Positions 12,010-23,274 of a stretch of 64,000 nucleotides of DNA are shown in pieces. The DNA comes from Isoetes taiwanensis. Lineage: Eukaryota; Streptophyta; Lycopodiopsida; Isoetales; Isoetaceae. The translations under genes and the position numbers were made by a program. Under the pieces are notes generated by a model. That model had not been told where the DNA came from and made no database searches. It worked only from the letters and a program-made list of their open reading frames with translations. Within the stretch, counting starts at the first letter, position 1. Every line of letters starts with the position of its first letter. The DNA lies in NCBI GenBank assembly GCA_021234155.1, contig JAJEKV010000051.1, positions 8,452,105-8,516,104 of the forward strand. The letters run 5' to 3'.

Positions 12010-12575
12010 TTAGAAAATGTACCTGTAGATTTCCTCCATGTTAGTAATATGCAAACGGCATGTAGAGCAGGGCCTGCAAAAACTAAGAAAGATAATAAGT
12101 AACCAAGGTAAATAATCAAGAGACAAGCAAAACTCTAATGGCGAACTAGGTCGGTTAACAAACCATAATGGAGCTGTCGCTGGTGCTCTGCTTCTGCATC
12201 TCTGTGCAATGCATCCATTCCAGCCCCATACAAAAATGAATCGCAAAAACACTCGGATATCCACATCAAGAGAATGGGAGACATGACATACTCAGCCATT
12301 CTAAACAAGAGGGAGGAGCCGGACTTGTAGGCCATTGCTTTCTGTACACAATCTTTGAGCATGCATAGGCTGCCATAGCAAAGAAATACGTGGATAACTG
12401 CAATGGGCAACATATGCATCTGATGAAATGCTTTGTTTATTGAAACCTTCCAGTAGCAACAGCCCGCAGATCTGTGTAAGCACATGTCTGCCCGTATGTT
12501 AGAATACACCGTTATTTTTCTCCATCCTTCTAGACAACCATCCAACAAAAACTGTGCTAAAATTCCATTCCACAA
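12010..12575 (-). other. Open minus-strand frames, unidentified
   Basis: Two overlapping frames (12575-12135 and 12264-12010) may be exon remnants. One contains FLYGAGMDALHRDAEAEHQRQ, which looks like real coding text, but I recognise no family. The orientation agrees with the other gene fragments of this part of the window. Confidence 0.25.
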
Positions 12576-12623
12576 AAGTTGGTCTTGACAGATACAAAAG
12601 AATAATGATTATTAAAAGTTGTA

Positions 12624-12743
12624 TAAGGGTAAGCTTTTTGGGATGCAATTCCCTGTTTGCCCGGTGGATGCTGCGACCGGCGGCAGCCGGGAGCAGCCCA
12701 CCGGAAGCAAACAGGGAATTGCAGACCAAAACGCTTACCCTTA
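12624..12743. repeat. 120-base near-perfect hairpin
   Basis: Nested arms pair almost end to end: TAAGGGTAAGC (12624-12634) with GCTTACCCTTA (12733-12743); TGCAATTCCCTGTTTGC (12644-12660) with its complement at 12707-12723; CCGGTGG (12661-12667) with CCACCGG (12698-12704); GCTGC (12670-12674) with GCAGC (12693-12697). About 40 base pairs close around a GC-rich loop of 18 bases. It may be a small foldback element or a microRNA-precursor-like hairpin. No target-site duplication is obvious. Confidence 0.85.
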
Positions 12744-12759
12744 CAATATCATAATTGGG

Positions 12760-13070
12760 GAGGCATTTTCTTCAATCAGGAGGCATTTTCTTCAATCAGG
12801 GAGCCTAGAACCAGATTTCAGAACCAGATTTCAGAATTTAAATCTTGTTAGATCGAAACATGGGGCTTCTGCACTGCCGAAACAGAGGATTCGAGGGGAT
12901 TTTGTGTGCAGAAATAGCGAATTCTTGAACGATTAAGAGCAAAAATATGGGCTTTCTATACTGCTGAAACAGGGGATTCTTGTGCAGGAGATTTATGTGT
13001 CGAAACAGGGGTTCTTGTGCAGGGGATTTTGTGTTCAAGCAGGCTTCTTGACCGGTTTCATGAGTGCAAA
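12760..13070. repeat. Short local repeats beside the hairpin
   Basis: GGAGGCATTTTCTTCAATCA is repeated twice (12760-12799), and AACCAGATTTCAGAA follows twice. From about 12855 to 13030 phrases of the types GAAACAGGGG, TTCTTGTGCAGG and GGGGATTTTGTG recur three or four times. This is local slippage-type repetition with no coding meaning recognised. Confidence 0.7.
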
Positions 13071-13410
13071 TTCTTGATGGCATCACCGGTTGAACCAGTA
13101 ACCCAGAATTTGTAGACCCAATTGTCATGCCGTGATATTGGCTGATGCCATGTGGCATCACAGAAATACACCACCGAAGAAAATGCCGACCCGATTATGA
13201 TATTGTTTTATGTCTTTAGATTTCAAAGCATCAGAGCTCCGACTAGCTAGAGAATTTCGGGTTGATAATATACTTTGTCATATTCGACATCAGTTCTTGA
13301 ATTGGACTGCTAAACCAGTAATATCTACATCGCTAAAAAGCACATGATATCCCAGCCTGGACTTCATCTTCGTAACCCTCTGAAAACACTTTGTCCCAAA
13401 ATGGCAATCA

Positions 13411-13845
13411 TCAAAGCTTACATTCATGGCAGGGCCAGCAAACCCTGTCCATCACAACCAAACAATGGAGCTTGTTTAAGGGTACAAAGCAAAAGGAATG
13501 GGCAGAACATCGGATAAGTTTAGTTGGCACGTTCGAAAAAATTGGAGGACAAAAATAATAAGATCCATACAATGCAGAAAGGTGTGCATTATTTTCACGT
13601 TTTTCTTTCGCTTTAAATGATTCCCTGGAGTAGGTACTGTCATTGCCTAGATTGTTGGCATAGACTAGTGAAATCAAAACTGTTACATCCAGTGTAAACC
13701 GCAGATCGGAGAGAAATGTCTCATTTAAAAGCCATTCATTATGCCAGCCTCCATGATAAAGAAAAGGAGGCATAACTCCAAGATGAAGGGGCACCTTTCC
13801 CGTATTCCATGCCCAGAGCTGAGCTGCTTTACAATCTATGTACAT
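13411..13845 (-). pseudogene. Glycosyltransferase-like exon fragment
   Basis: The 144-codon minus-strand frame begins with AAQLWAWNTGKVPLHLGVMP and continues with PPFLYHGGWHNEWLLNETF and LRFTLDVT. The W-(A)-W-N…PP-FLY-G-HN-W-(L/V)-(L/I)-N-E pattern is one I associate with plant nucleotide-diphospho-sugar transferase-like proteins; this is from memory and the exact family is not certain. The rest of the frame carries no motif I know. No start or splice site could be fixed. It is on the same strand as the other fragments of the region. Confidence 0.35.
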
Positions 13846-14740
13846 TGCTTCTTGCCATCCCTAACTACGTTACTACATAAATCAATTTAACAAAGACGTT
13901 TCCAAGAACTTGCACTTTATCTGAACAATAGAAGCAAGCCCAAACCAATGCCCAGTAATGAAGCAAGCAACTCCAACCCCACTGCTGGCGCTTGTAGAAT
14001 TTGAAGAGGTGCTATTAGCTATGCCAGTCGGTACACTACTTAAAGTTCCATTATTCCTACATACAACAACAATCTTACTTAGATGAGTACCGGCATTTTC
14101 CATAGCCTGGAGAAAAAAAAGACACAGCTCAGAGATTTAGCAGAATATACATCAAAAGTCTAAGCAGTTGAAAGAACCATTTAAATAGTCAAAATCAGAG
14201 CAAGAAAGGTGATATGAACCTTAAAGGTTTGGTCGAAAATCACACTTCTTAACTCCAAGGACGACCAGCAAATCATAAACCTTCAAATTTTTGACAAATT
14301 TTTTTATAAGCCTGGGCAGGTTAAATAGAGTTGATAAACGACATCTACGAAATATGGTGACGCTTCATATGACCCATCCCGCAAAAAGAAACAAACCGGT
14401 TACATGTGTACAGGGCATAACGTCCAAGAAAGTGGAAAAGCATGTTATGGTTCCTCAGAAAATCTCGAAAACCATAGTGTTATCCTCGACAATGCATTAT
14501 AAGAACCTTACATCAGTAGATGGCAGAGAGGTAATGGTGTTTCTTCGCCACAATAGCCTGTAAGACTTAAACAGGAATTCTCTCCTTCCCTTTGATGCAG
14601 ATGCCTTCTATTGGTAACCAAAATACAGAATTTTATAAGCACAGATAAAGCGCTTTGGCATGCACAGCATGCATTCCGAACACTATAGCTTAGCTCCATC
14701 ATATGGTCCGTCTGAATCCAGGTTAGAAGCAGATCGCGTA
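13846..14740. other. Mostly unidentified; one open frame
   Basis: A 73-codon minus-strand frame at 14103-13882 (HLSKIVVVCRNNGTLS, then a Ser/Thr-rich run) precedes the glycosyltransferase-like exon and could be an upstream exon of the same fragment. Nothing else is recognised. Confidence 0.25.
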
Positions 14741-15362
14741 ATTGAGTCACCAATAGCTCTCATTCAAGAAGCTAGCTGAAGGAGATCGGTGCAACCAAGC
14801 AAACGCGAGATCCGCGAGATCGGTGCAACCAAGCAAGGCGGGCAACCAAAGCACGGCCATATCAAAAGCTCGACGGATCCATAGCCAGAATCCAAGTAAA
14901 AAATGGCTCTGCTAGGGCATTGCCCAGAGAATCCTCGGAAACTACTTCGAAAATCTTGGAAAAATATATAGTAGATGCAATGTATCTGCAAAAGAAACAA
15001 CACATATCAGATAGAGCCGGATCAGAGCTCGATTCGATTCTGCATCTAAGTACCTTACCGGACTAGCAAGCCTTGGTTTGCCAAAACAAAATTGCAGAAA
15101 AACAGAGCTGCAGAGCAGATTTTAGCCCAAGCCCGCATACCGACCAAGCAAATCAGGCCATGCTTCAAATCCATCAAAACCAAATATCATGCCTTGATTG
15201 GCTAATAAGGCCTTCAATACGGCGTCCTCTGCCTCTGTAATGGAGTCGCCAATAGCTCTCATTCAAAGAAGCTAGCTGAAGGAGATCGGTGCAACCAAGT
15301 AAAGGCGAGATCGGTGCAACCAAGCAAGGCGGGCACCAAAGCACGGCCATATCAAAAGCTTC
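14741..15362. repeat. Duplicated segment, about 120 bases
   Basis: Two direct copies (about 14741-14870 and 15238-15362) share CCAATAGCTCTCATTCAA, GAAGCTAGCTGAAGGAGATC, GGTGCAACCAAG and CACGGCCATATCAAAAGCT. They differ by small indels and substitutions, with an intervening gap of about 370 bases. Confidence 0.85.
15120..15262 (-). CDS. Possible exon downstream of module copy 3
   Basis: Reading the minus strand from about 15262 gives an open frame with AIGDSITEAEDAVLKALLAN and FGFDGFEAWPDLLGRYAGLG. Composition is protein-like but I recognise no family. It lies 240-380 bases downstream of module copy 3 on the same strand, the position that rbcS has relative to copy 2. It overlaps one copy of the 120-base duplication, so it may not be intact. 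Confidence 0.25.
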
Positions 15363-15499
15363 GATCTACCGACAAAGGGAGAGAAAATTTTTCTTTTTTT
15401 TTCCTTGCCACTGGGCTACCTACATTAATTATAATAATGTGCCAACATTAAATATAATGCCAACAAATGCATTAACTTCAATGAGTTACTAATCGATGG

Positions 15500-15850
15500 C
15501 CAAGATGAAATCTTCAAATCCAACGGACCATATCAAAAGCCCCAATTCTTCAAATCCAAAGGTCCATATCAAAAGCCCCAAATAAGGGGCACCTTCCTTG
15601 CACCTTCCCTAAAAGAAATCAAGGGCCACGATTTCTCACGTGCCCGATCGACGGTTCAGGGATGGGGTGCATGCCCCCATGCATGCCCCATGCATGCCCC
15701 CATCAAATCCAAGGGCTATTGTCGCGACACCTCAGAAAATCGACGGCTGGGATGAATCTCTACATACACTCACCCCCCCATAGGACCCATAATATAATTG
15801 TATATATATAGTGATATATATATACAAGTATTTGTACTGTAAATGGGTGT
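15500..15850 (-). promoter_or_regulatory. TATA module copy 3 (subtype A)
   Basis: It holds AAAAGCCCCAAATAAGGGGC (inverted GCCCC/GGGGC), a CATGCATG cluster at about 15665-15710, ATCGACGGCTGGGATGAATC, CCCCCCATAGGACCCAT, and the core AATATAATTGTATATATATA (15791-15810) followed by GTGATATATATATACAAGTA. It matches copy 1 in the CATGC cluster and CATAGGACCCAT phrase, so it belongs to the same subtype. Confidence 0.65.
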
Positions 15851-15884
15851 TTGAGCTATGGGTTACGAAGATGGGGAAGAAAAA

Positions 15885-16115
15885 TCTAGGCTTAAATAGA
15901 TCAGTACCCCTAGATTTCCATAAAGGTTCCCTTAGATTCTCCTAGATTTTCAAATATTCTCTTGAGCTTCCCACAGATTCCCTAAGATTCTCTTGACATT
16001 TCTCTAGATTCCCAAGATTCTAGATTCTCCAAGATTCTACGTAGTTTCTCTTAGATTCTATGAAGATTCCCTTGCAAAACAAACCGACTGTGAACGATTC
16101 TCTAAGATCCCCTTG
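15885..16115. repeat. AGATTC-rich degenerate repeat
   Basis: Irregular AGATTC/AGATTT copies, as at 1-420, directly to the right of module copy 3. GCTTAAATAGATCAG at about 15890-15905 is shared with the tandem repeat at 30.6-31.1 kb. Confidence 0.75.
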
Positions 16116-16396
16116 GTTTTTCCTTGGTTTCTTCTACCTTGGTCAACCTTCGATCAAACCACAATCAACACTACAGTCAAACTCCCAACCCCATTCGTTT
16201 TAATTTCTTTCCCTTAAATTTTATTACCATTCACCTAGATTCTGTTAAGCTTCCCATAAGAATAAGCCATTTTGCTCTTCTCTCGTACCTTCATAGCCCA
16301 TTTTAGGGCATTTTGAAATATTGTAAAATACATGGATATTTTGATAAATAACATAGAACATAGGGAGATTTTTTAAATTTCCCTCTATATTTATCA

Positions 16397-16885
16397 CCAT
16401 CGACTTGTTAGAAAGGGTTATGCCTACGCTAATACATATTCCAGATGTATTGAAAGATTGACTTTATTGAAAGAACACTGAAAAACCCAAGCTTTTAATA
16501 TGCTTCATTTTATCATAAACTAAAGTTCAAGAACTTGTCATTACAAAGGCTAAACATACATTAAGTTGCAGCATCTTTGTCGTGTCAGTATTAAATGCTT
16601 CACAGTTGCACCACTCATTATGCGGTCATGTTCAATCTTGCTGCCAAATGTTTTGATCGCCCTCGACTTGTGTTGTGGGCATCAGTTATGGCACGTTAAA
16701 ATCCATTATGCTTACTCTAATCTCATATTCCAGATCTATTGAAAGGTTGTGTTTAATAAAGAACACCAAAAAAACCAAGTTTTTAATATGATTTATTTCG
16801 TCCATGATTATCATAAACTAAAGTTCAAGAACATGTCATTATAAATGCGAAACATATATTGAGTTGCAGCATCTTTGTCATAAAT
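16397..16885. repeat. Two-copy direct repeat, about 190-225 bases
   Basis: Copies at about 16397-16585 and 16660-16885 share ATATTCCAGATNTATTGAAA, CATAAACTAAAGTTCAAGAA and GAGTTGCAGCATCTTTGTC-type phrases. Identity is moderate, with indels. No gene is visible in this stretch. Confidence 0.8.
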
Positions 16886-16997
16886 GCAAGGAAAGACGAC
16901 GATTAAAATGCATACCCAACACACTTGCACAACCACATGTATATCAAATAAAATAAGTCGACATAAAGATTTTAGAAATGTTGTTTAACTCCGGTAA

Positions 16998-17460
16998 GGA
17001 GCTTCATGGTTCAAATAGGAATCCCAAGACTGTGTAACCAGCTCTCGCCCCGTTTTTATGATAAACACATCTCCACCCATAAGATCAATACTGTTGAAAA
17101 TGCTTTTCAAAGAAACTGATGTCTGGCCAGCACCAGTATCAACCAGAAATTGCTCTCCATTCAATTGAGTCCACTAAATTAGAGGAGTTAGAAGAGATGA
17201 TGGATGTATTATACAGCCAGAAGACCATTTGATCTCAAAAAACCTATAAATGCACTTCCTGTCCGCATCATATATGCCAGCCATAGAAGTGGTTGAATAT
17301 GCAAACAAAATGAATTTCATATTCTTATTCCATGTTGAGGTTAACATTGATATTGAGAATATCTCTTACCTTAGACCAGGAACTAGTATTCCCAAGACTG
17401 CGGGATGACATGAACAGTTGGCTTAATGCTACAGCAGATGCATTGTTATATGCAAGAGCC
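16998..17460 (-). CDS. Two terminal exons of an unidentified gene
   Basis: The minus strand holds an intact exon-like run at 17460-17371 (EALAYNNASAVALSQLFMSS, then RSLGNTSSWSK) that ends in the splice donor AAG|GTAAGA. A second run at 17165-16998 (WTQLNGEQFLVDTGAGQTSV, then GGDVFIIKTGRELV and DSYLNHEAPYRS) ends at TAA. Both are free of stops and read like real protein, among the least damaged in the window. I do not recognise the family. A frame at 17767-17558 (SAWRLKIRGASGQFLAQEL) could be an upstream exon. An acceptor for the last exon was not pinned down. Confidence 0.4.
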
Positions 17461-18010
17461 TCCTGAAATTTATACCGCTAAGTAATGCAACCAACATACT
17501 GAGCATAATCTGCATGGAGCATGTGCCAGTTAAGTCTCGACCTGCAATGAATAATAACTACATGCGTTTGGGTATTGCAATATCTAAGCTAATAGTTTCA
17601 AGAACCATGAAAAATTTGAAAACCCTGAGTTCCGCTGCAAAGTAGACATTCAATTCTTGTGCTAAGAATTGGCCTGATGCACCTCTAATTTTCAGGCGCC
17701 AGGCACTTGATGGCAAATTTGGCAAATACACAGTCTTACATGTGCATTGGTAAGCATTTATTTGCAAATAGCAATACTGATATCAAGTTTTTGCCTTAAA
17801 TGGCTATGGCAAAGACAGTGAGTAGATGCCTTGAACCATGGAGCTTGAGCAGTTGCCCTGACACATATGCATCCCCATATAACTCCTCTGCTGGATCTGT
17901 TGCCTTTGCAACAATTTAAAATTATGCTGCAACTAAGAATTCAATTCCACATGCATCTAGTAAAGCTCAGCCAATTGATCAAGTTTGACATTGCAAGGCA
18001 AAAAAAAATA

Positions 18011-18220
18011 CTATGCCTGGGGCAATGGCAAGAGGATATATTCCGGAGCAATCCAAATGGTTGCGATTTCACCTTTCTTCATAGATGCAACGGCCTTGTT
18101 TAAACTTGAGCTGGCTTGCTCTGTGACAATAACCTGCATTAGAATTATAATCATATGCAACATAGCCTTTTCGTGCGTGAACTTCAAGCCTGAATTCCAA
18201 TGTTTGCTACAATATGCCAT
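18011..18220 (-). pseudogene. FKBP-type peptidyl-prolyl isomerase fragment
   Basis: The frame contains SSLNKAVASMKKGEIATIWI followed by APEY. This matches the conserved region of multi-domain plant FKBP immunophilins (LDKA-V-TMKKGE-A-V-I-PEYAFG), which assist protein folding. The G after PEYAF is not found; the frame runs into other sequence after APEYILL. It is probably one exon end of a degraded copy. The next downstream exons on the same strand may or may not belong to it. Confidence 0.4.
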
Positions 18221-18833
18221 TCTGCGCTAAATCTAGATGTAACTGTAGCTTTTTATGCCTAATGCTGAAGGAACTGCATGCAAAAACTCACCTTTCAAAA
18301 GCTGTCCTCTTCTCCAACTCAGCTTCATACTTGACTGCATTGTAACAGTAATGAAAAATCAGTAATGCACCCTTGCTATAAAACCTGAGTTAAAATGAGC
18401 ATAGAACGTACAAACAACCTAGAACGAAATATAACTACAACAGCATGATGGCATAGTTGATCCCCTCAAATACTTCGATATAATGTAATGGCATTAATTT
18501 GCAGGCAATTCTAAATTAGGTTCAGAGGCCAAAAGAAGATCAATCGTCCAGAGCCCACAAAAAACCAACTAAACGTGATGAAATTTGAGAATTAGAAGGA
18601 AAAAGAGGAGTACTGAAGTAGATGTAGATAGTATATAAATGAACTTCAGTTCTTGGACATAGCTCTCAGCGAATATCGTTCACAAGTACTGCACATCTAG
18701 GGCTTAGTTTTGAAAACTGACCACTGATTTGAGCAATATACATGTCCAAAAAGATCTCGGAAATGTCGATCAAGTTCCAAGCAAACTTATATCATAAGTA
18801 TTTTCATATCATCAAACTAGGTATTAGACCTAG

Positions 18834-20210
18834 TTATGAAGAGCATACAGCAATTTTTCTGCCTCTAAGGAATCCTGCACGACCAAGAAGATCCACCATG
18901 CAATCCATATGCATTGCATTCACTTGGATGCCATGCCATTGTTTCATACTTCTGAAATACCACATACCCTCCTCCACTAATCCAGCATTACTGAATGCAG
19001 TAAGAATGCCAACAAATGCTACATCATCTGCTTTAATGGCATTATATTGCATTTCCTCAAACAAATACGCAGAACTCCCAGCCTCGCCAAACTGGCCATA
19101 TCCTCCAATCATTGTTGTCCATGAAATTATGTCGTGCTTTGGCATACAATTGAAGACTTTATATGCCTCCCACAAGTGCCCAGATTTAACATACATAAAC
19201 ATAAGGCTGTTCCCCACAACAATGTCAGTTTGGAGCTCACTCTCAAGAATATTTTCATGGAATGTCTGCTTTGTTCTGCAGTGCCAGTATGCCACACACC
19301 TTCAAGAGACTTAAAAACGTAACTTTGCTTGGCTCCCCTCCTTCAATTTGCAATGCATCATAATATTCAAAGGCGATGCCGCTTTTGTTGGTTTCAGCAT
19401 ATCCCTCAATCATTGCATTCCATGATACTATATCACGATTTGGCAGTCTGTTGAAGACTCTTTGTGCCTCCTCCAAGCTCTCACACTATGCATATAAATC
19501 CACAAGACCATACCCTAAGGTGATATCAGATTCTAAACCATCTGCGATAGTCCATGCATGGATACACCTTGCATGCCTAATAAATCATGCCGATCTTGTA
19601 GTACAAACTTGGTTTTTAAAAGTTTCTACCTGTAAGAAATGTGATCAAAGGTGATGCACTGTCTCGGCCAAAATATATGCACACTCTACTTGGCCAAACC
19701 TGAATGCTTTTCATTAAGGGTGCACAGGGTAGTATTTTTTCGCAGCTTCTAGACAATCCCAAGTGCAAGACATTCCCTTGGGGAAAACTGCAATATCGCC
19801 TGTCTCAAACTGAACATGCTCGCTAGCTCCATCTTTGTAAACCCCCACTTTGTATAATCAAGCAACAAGACCTTCCTTGATCATATTTCCATGGAAATTT
19901 ACTGGTTGTGTTGGATCATAAATTTACTAAATAGACACCATCAGCCGCTGTGTTGGATTGGATCACAATTTTCGAAATAGCCAAGTAATCATCACAAAGA
20001 ATGAGCAATTATAATGGTTATAATTTTCGAAATAATGAGCACGTATCTTCTTACCTACATACAGTGTGGCACATGCATCCATGAGGTTGAGAAAGCTTGC
20101 TTTGTCAATTACCAAGCCTTTGAGTTTCATATGATAAAGAAATTTAAACACTTCATTCCCTTAACCGCGTGTAGTATAGCTTTCAATGATTGTATTTCAT
20201 GTAATAACAC
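18834..20210 (-). pseudogene. PLS-type PPR protein fragment, several repeats
   Basis: Reading down from about 20210 in shifting frames gives NTIIESYTTRG, then FKFLYHMKLKGLVIDKASFL and NLMDACAT, then (19476) AQRVFNRLPNRDIVSWNAMI with EGYA, PSKVTFLSLLKVCG, and the longest block (19295-18834) GNSLMFMYVKSGHLWEAYKV, DIISWTTMIGGYGQFGEAG, DDVAFVGILTAFSNAGLVEE and MVDLLGRAGFL. These are consecutive P, L and S repeats running towards the C-terminal E region. Stops and frameshifts interrupt it at about 20165-20200, 19490-19660 and 19255. No E/DYW end is found. Intact members are organellar RNA-editing or processing factors; this copy cannot be functional as read. Confidence 0.85.
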
Positions 20211-20321
20211 AGAGTAAATTTAACAATAGTTGCCTAATCCAATAATTACTTGTCTGCCACTTACATGTGCTCCAGATCATGCTGCTTGCATGTGTTGCAA
20301 ACATGCTGAACAAATATATAC

Positions 20322-22060
20322 ACCTACAAATAGTGAGATGGAAAAGGCATTCACCTATGTGCAGATGGACTGATTGTGGCATTCTTGGAAAGGAGAAATT
20401 TTCTTCACGCCAAAAAACAAACAAATAAAGGACAAATAACCTGCGAAAAAGCCAGAGGCAATTTGAATCATTCAACAAAAGATGGCAATAGTAAGAGGAT
20501 CATGGCCAGGACTACATACCCATTGGCCCAAATATGCTTACCTTTCTGGCATATTATGAACTGAACTTCTGTCTCTTAACTGCAACTCTTAGCTGGTACC
20601 TATTATTGTGGAAAAGCTGCAACTTTACCTTTCACCATTTTGAAGCTTGTTGACTGGCTGTAAGAAATCTAACATAACTTTCAAATGCAAGCTCTATCTT
20701 CACAGCAAGAGTATCCATTGAAAAGATCAAGGGAAGACCTAAGAATATTGCTAGGGACACAAATTTCAGATTCCTACTGTAAATGGGCCAAACATGGCAA
20801 AATGCATTTGCTGTTCTAATTTTACAGCAGTGTAGAAAGAGAGCCATAACTTGAGCAAACAAACTCTGTTTCTCAAATATGAGCATGCGTTGAAAAGCTC
20901 AAAGAATGATCTACCAAAGTCGTTAGGTGCATATTTTTCAAATTCATTATGTAAACATGTCAAATGAACCAGAATGTCCAAGGCTTGCTTTCTGGCTGGC
21001 AGTAAGAACTTAAACATAACTTTCAAATGCAAACTCTATCTTTGCAGCAAGAGTATCCCTTGGAAAGATGAAGGGAAGACCTAAACATATTGCTAGGTGC
21101 ACAAGAAATTCAAAGCTGATATCACCGCACAAGAAGTTCATTCCCAAGAAATTCCAAGCTGATATCACCGCACAAGCAAAAAAAAAGTCACTAAAATGGA
21201 ACTGTCAGGAGAGATCTTGCGCTTGAAACTTGGAAAAAGCTTAGTTGTGAGCTACTTACTAGTTCCATCTCCAACAAGCAACAAATTAATCAGCTTCTTT
21301 TGTACATTCACTTGCCTACATATAAGGATTTGCTACTTTGTGGAAGCATTACAAACAAACCTACAAATAGTGAGATGGAAAAGGCATTCACCTATGTGCA
21401 GATGGACTGATTGTGGCATTCTTGGAAAGGAGAAATTTTCTCCACGCCAAAAAACAAACAAATAAAGGACAAATAACCTGCGAAAAAGCCAGAGGCAATT
21501 TGAATCATTCAACAAAAGATGGCAATAGTAAGAGGATCATGGCCTGGACTACATACCCATTGGCCCAAATATGCTTACCTTTCTGGCATATTATGAACTG
21601 AACTTCTGTCTCTTAACTGCAACTCTTAGCTGGTACCTATTATTGTGGAAAAAGCCGCAACTTTACCTTTCACCATTTTGAAGCTTGTTGACTGGCTGTA
21701 AGAAATCTAACATAACTTTCAAATGCAAGCTCTATCTTCACAGCAAGAGTATCCATTGAAAAGATCAAGGGAAGACCTAAGAATATTGCTAGGGACACAA
21801 ATTTCAGATTCCTACCGTAAATGGGCCAAACATGGCAAAATGCATTTGCTGTTCTAATTTTACAGCAGTGTAGAAAGAGAGCCATAACTTGAGCAAACAA
21901 ACTCTGTTTCTCAAATATGAGCATGCGTTGAAAAGCTCAAAGAATGATCTACCAAAGTCGTTAGGTGCATATTTTTCAAATTCATTATGTAAACATGTCA
22001 AATAAACCAGAATGTTTCTAAATCCAAGGCTTGCTTTTTGGCTGGCAGTAAGAACTTATC
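20322..22060. repeat. Tandem duplication, offset 1037 bases
   Basis: The segment at about 20322-21020 recurs at about 21359-22060 with only scattered differences (for example ATGGCCAGG against ATGGCCTGG and CTGTAAATG against CCGTAAATG), so the duplication is recent. Within each copy a weaker repeat is visible: the phrase with CATAACTTTCAAATGCAAGC, GCAAGAGTATCC and GGGAAGACCTAA occurs near 20670 and again near 21015. No protein family is recognised in it. Confidence 0.92.
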
Positions 22061-22980
22061 GTTTTCCTTGAAAGGAGATGCGGTCTCAATTTCTAATGCA
22101 AAGATGCTTAAGAACTTAAATGCACTTAAAAAAAGACAATGTGCATGCAATTGTGAACATCTATGGCAGAAGTTTCGATAACTGCTAGTCCGAATTATTT
22201 CTCTTAACATAAAATGTGACTGTAGCTATCAAATGCAGCAAGCTTTGAGTTGGTTACACGAAGCCATGAAAGATAGACATTAGTTAATGCTCAGAATCGC
22301 CAGTGCTGGTTTCCAAATTCGATAAAGTGCTGGCTCCTACCGACAGGCTTGCACATTATATTAGGCAGCTTGGACATGCTCGACATGCAATTTCAGATTT
22401 TATCTCACAATTCTAGTTGCACAGTCCAAAGGATTTGCTTAGCTTCTAGTTTGAACACATCGGTGACACTGATGAGCATGCACAAGCAGCAGAGAGGGAT
22501 CTGTGCTGGGATGATAATTTTGGGCCCTAAAGGAAAGCACTAATTGGATGGATTCATCACTAGATTGTGATAACGGTATATAAATGAAAGAGCACTCCAC
22601 TACTTCACACAAAGAAAATCTACACACAACCTGCAAGTTATTGCAACTGATTCAGAAACAAAACCTAGCCAAGAACAACCATACCTTATTTTGATTTCGA
22701 AATGCCAAGCAATTCGTCTGTTGTGCTTTCGATTCCGCTGCCAACCTGCACAATCGGCACCATTCATGTGTCACAACCAAGCCCATGCTACTTAGAAATG
22801 CATAATCTAGCCAGATGAGTAGTTCCCAGTATGGAATACATTAAAAAAGGCCACAGAGAGAATAATCTAGAAGCCTAGCTTCTTGCCTATAATACCCGTT
22901 GCTTACAGAACCAAAAGGCTGGCCCTTGGTTTTTGGGTGCAACACAGGCTATTAGCTGCAGTTCCGACCTGATCTAGGAG
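22061..22980. other. No gene recognised
   Basis: Between the duplication and the candidate first exon at 23.2 kb. Nothing coding is recognised. Confidence 0.4.
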
Positions 22981-22982
22981 AT

Positions 22983-23250
22983 CTAGGCATCCGATTCTAA
23001 TGAAACTCCTGAGGAACGAAATGGGCGGGGAGGATTCCGGCAAACGGATTTAGATGCATGCCAGAAGCCCTTTGCATACCAAATATTTGCAAAACTCCAA
23101 TTTTGCCACAAAGGCATTCGTAGAGTTGAAGCCAAAATCCAAGAATGCAAAGAAAAATCGGCTCTTTCTGAGAAAATCGGTTGCCAGCCTTCACTAGTTT
23201 GGATCCAACGTCCAGGACAGCCGCCTCTGTCGCCATACCCAACAAAGCTA
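22983..23250 (-). pseudogene. First-exon-like frame, ARP7-like start
   Basis: The frame from about 23245 begins MATEAAVLDVGSKLVKAG. This resembles the start of plant actin-related protein 7 (V-VDAGSKLLKAG), a nuclear subunit of chromatin-remodelling complexes; the similarity ends after KAG. The remainder (PIFLCILGFWLQLYECLCGK) is not actin-like and may be intron or unrelated sequence. It lies within 50 bases of module copy 4, which would be its upstream region on the minus strand. The assignment rests on about 18 residues only. Confidence 0.35.
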
Positions 23251-23274
23251 CTGCTAGAACAGTTTAGATTATCC

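Noticed and set aside
12624-12743. tRNA or other structured RNA gene
   Set aside because: The stretch is a single long foldback without a cloverleaf or the GTTCRANNC box.
5784-20210. Stops in PPR relics as sites of U-to-C RNA editing
   Set aside because: Such editing in ferns and lycophytes acts on organelle transcripts; here frameshifts also occur, so decay is the simpler explanation.
20322-22060. Two related genes
   Set aside because: The frames in both copies are the same because the DNA is duplicated; none has a recognised motif or stays open beyond about 90 codons.
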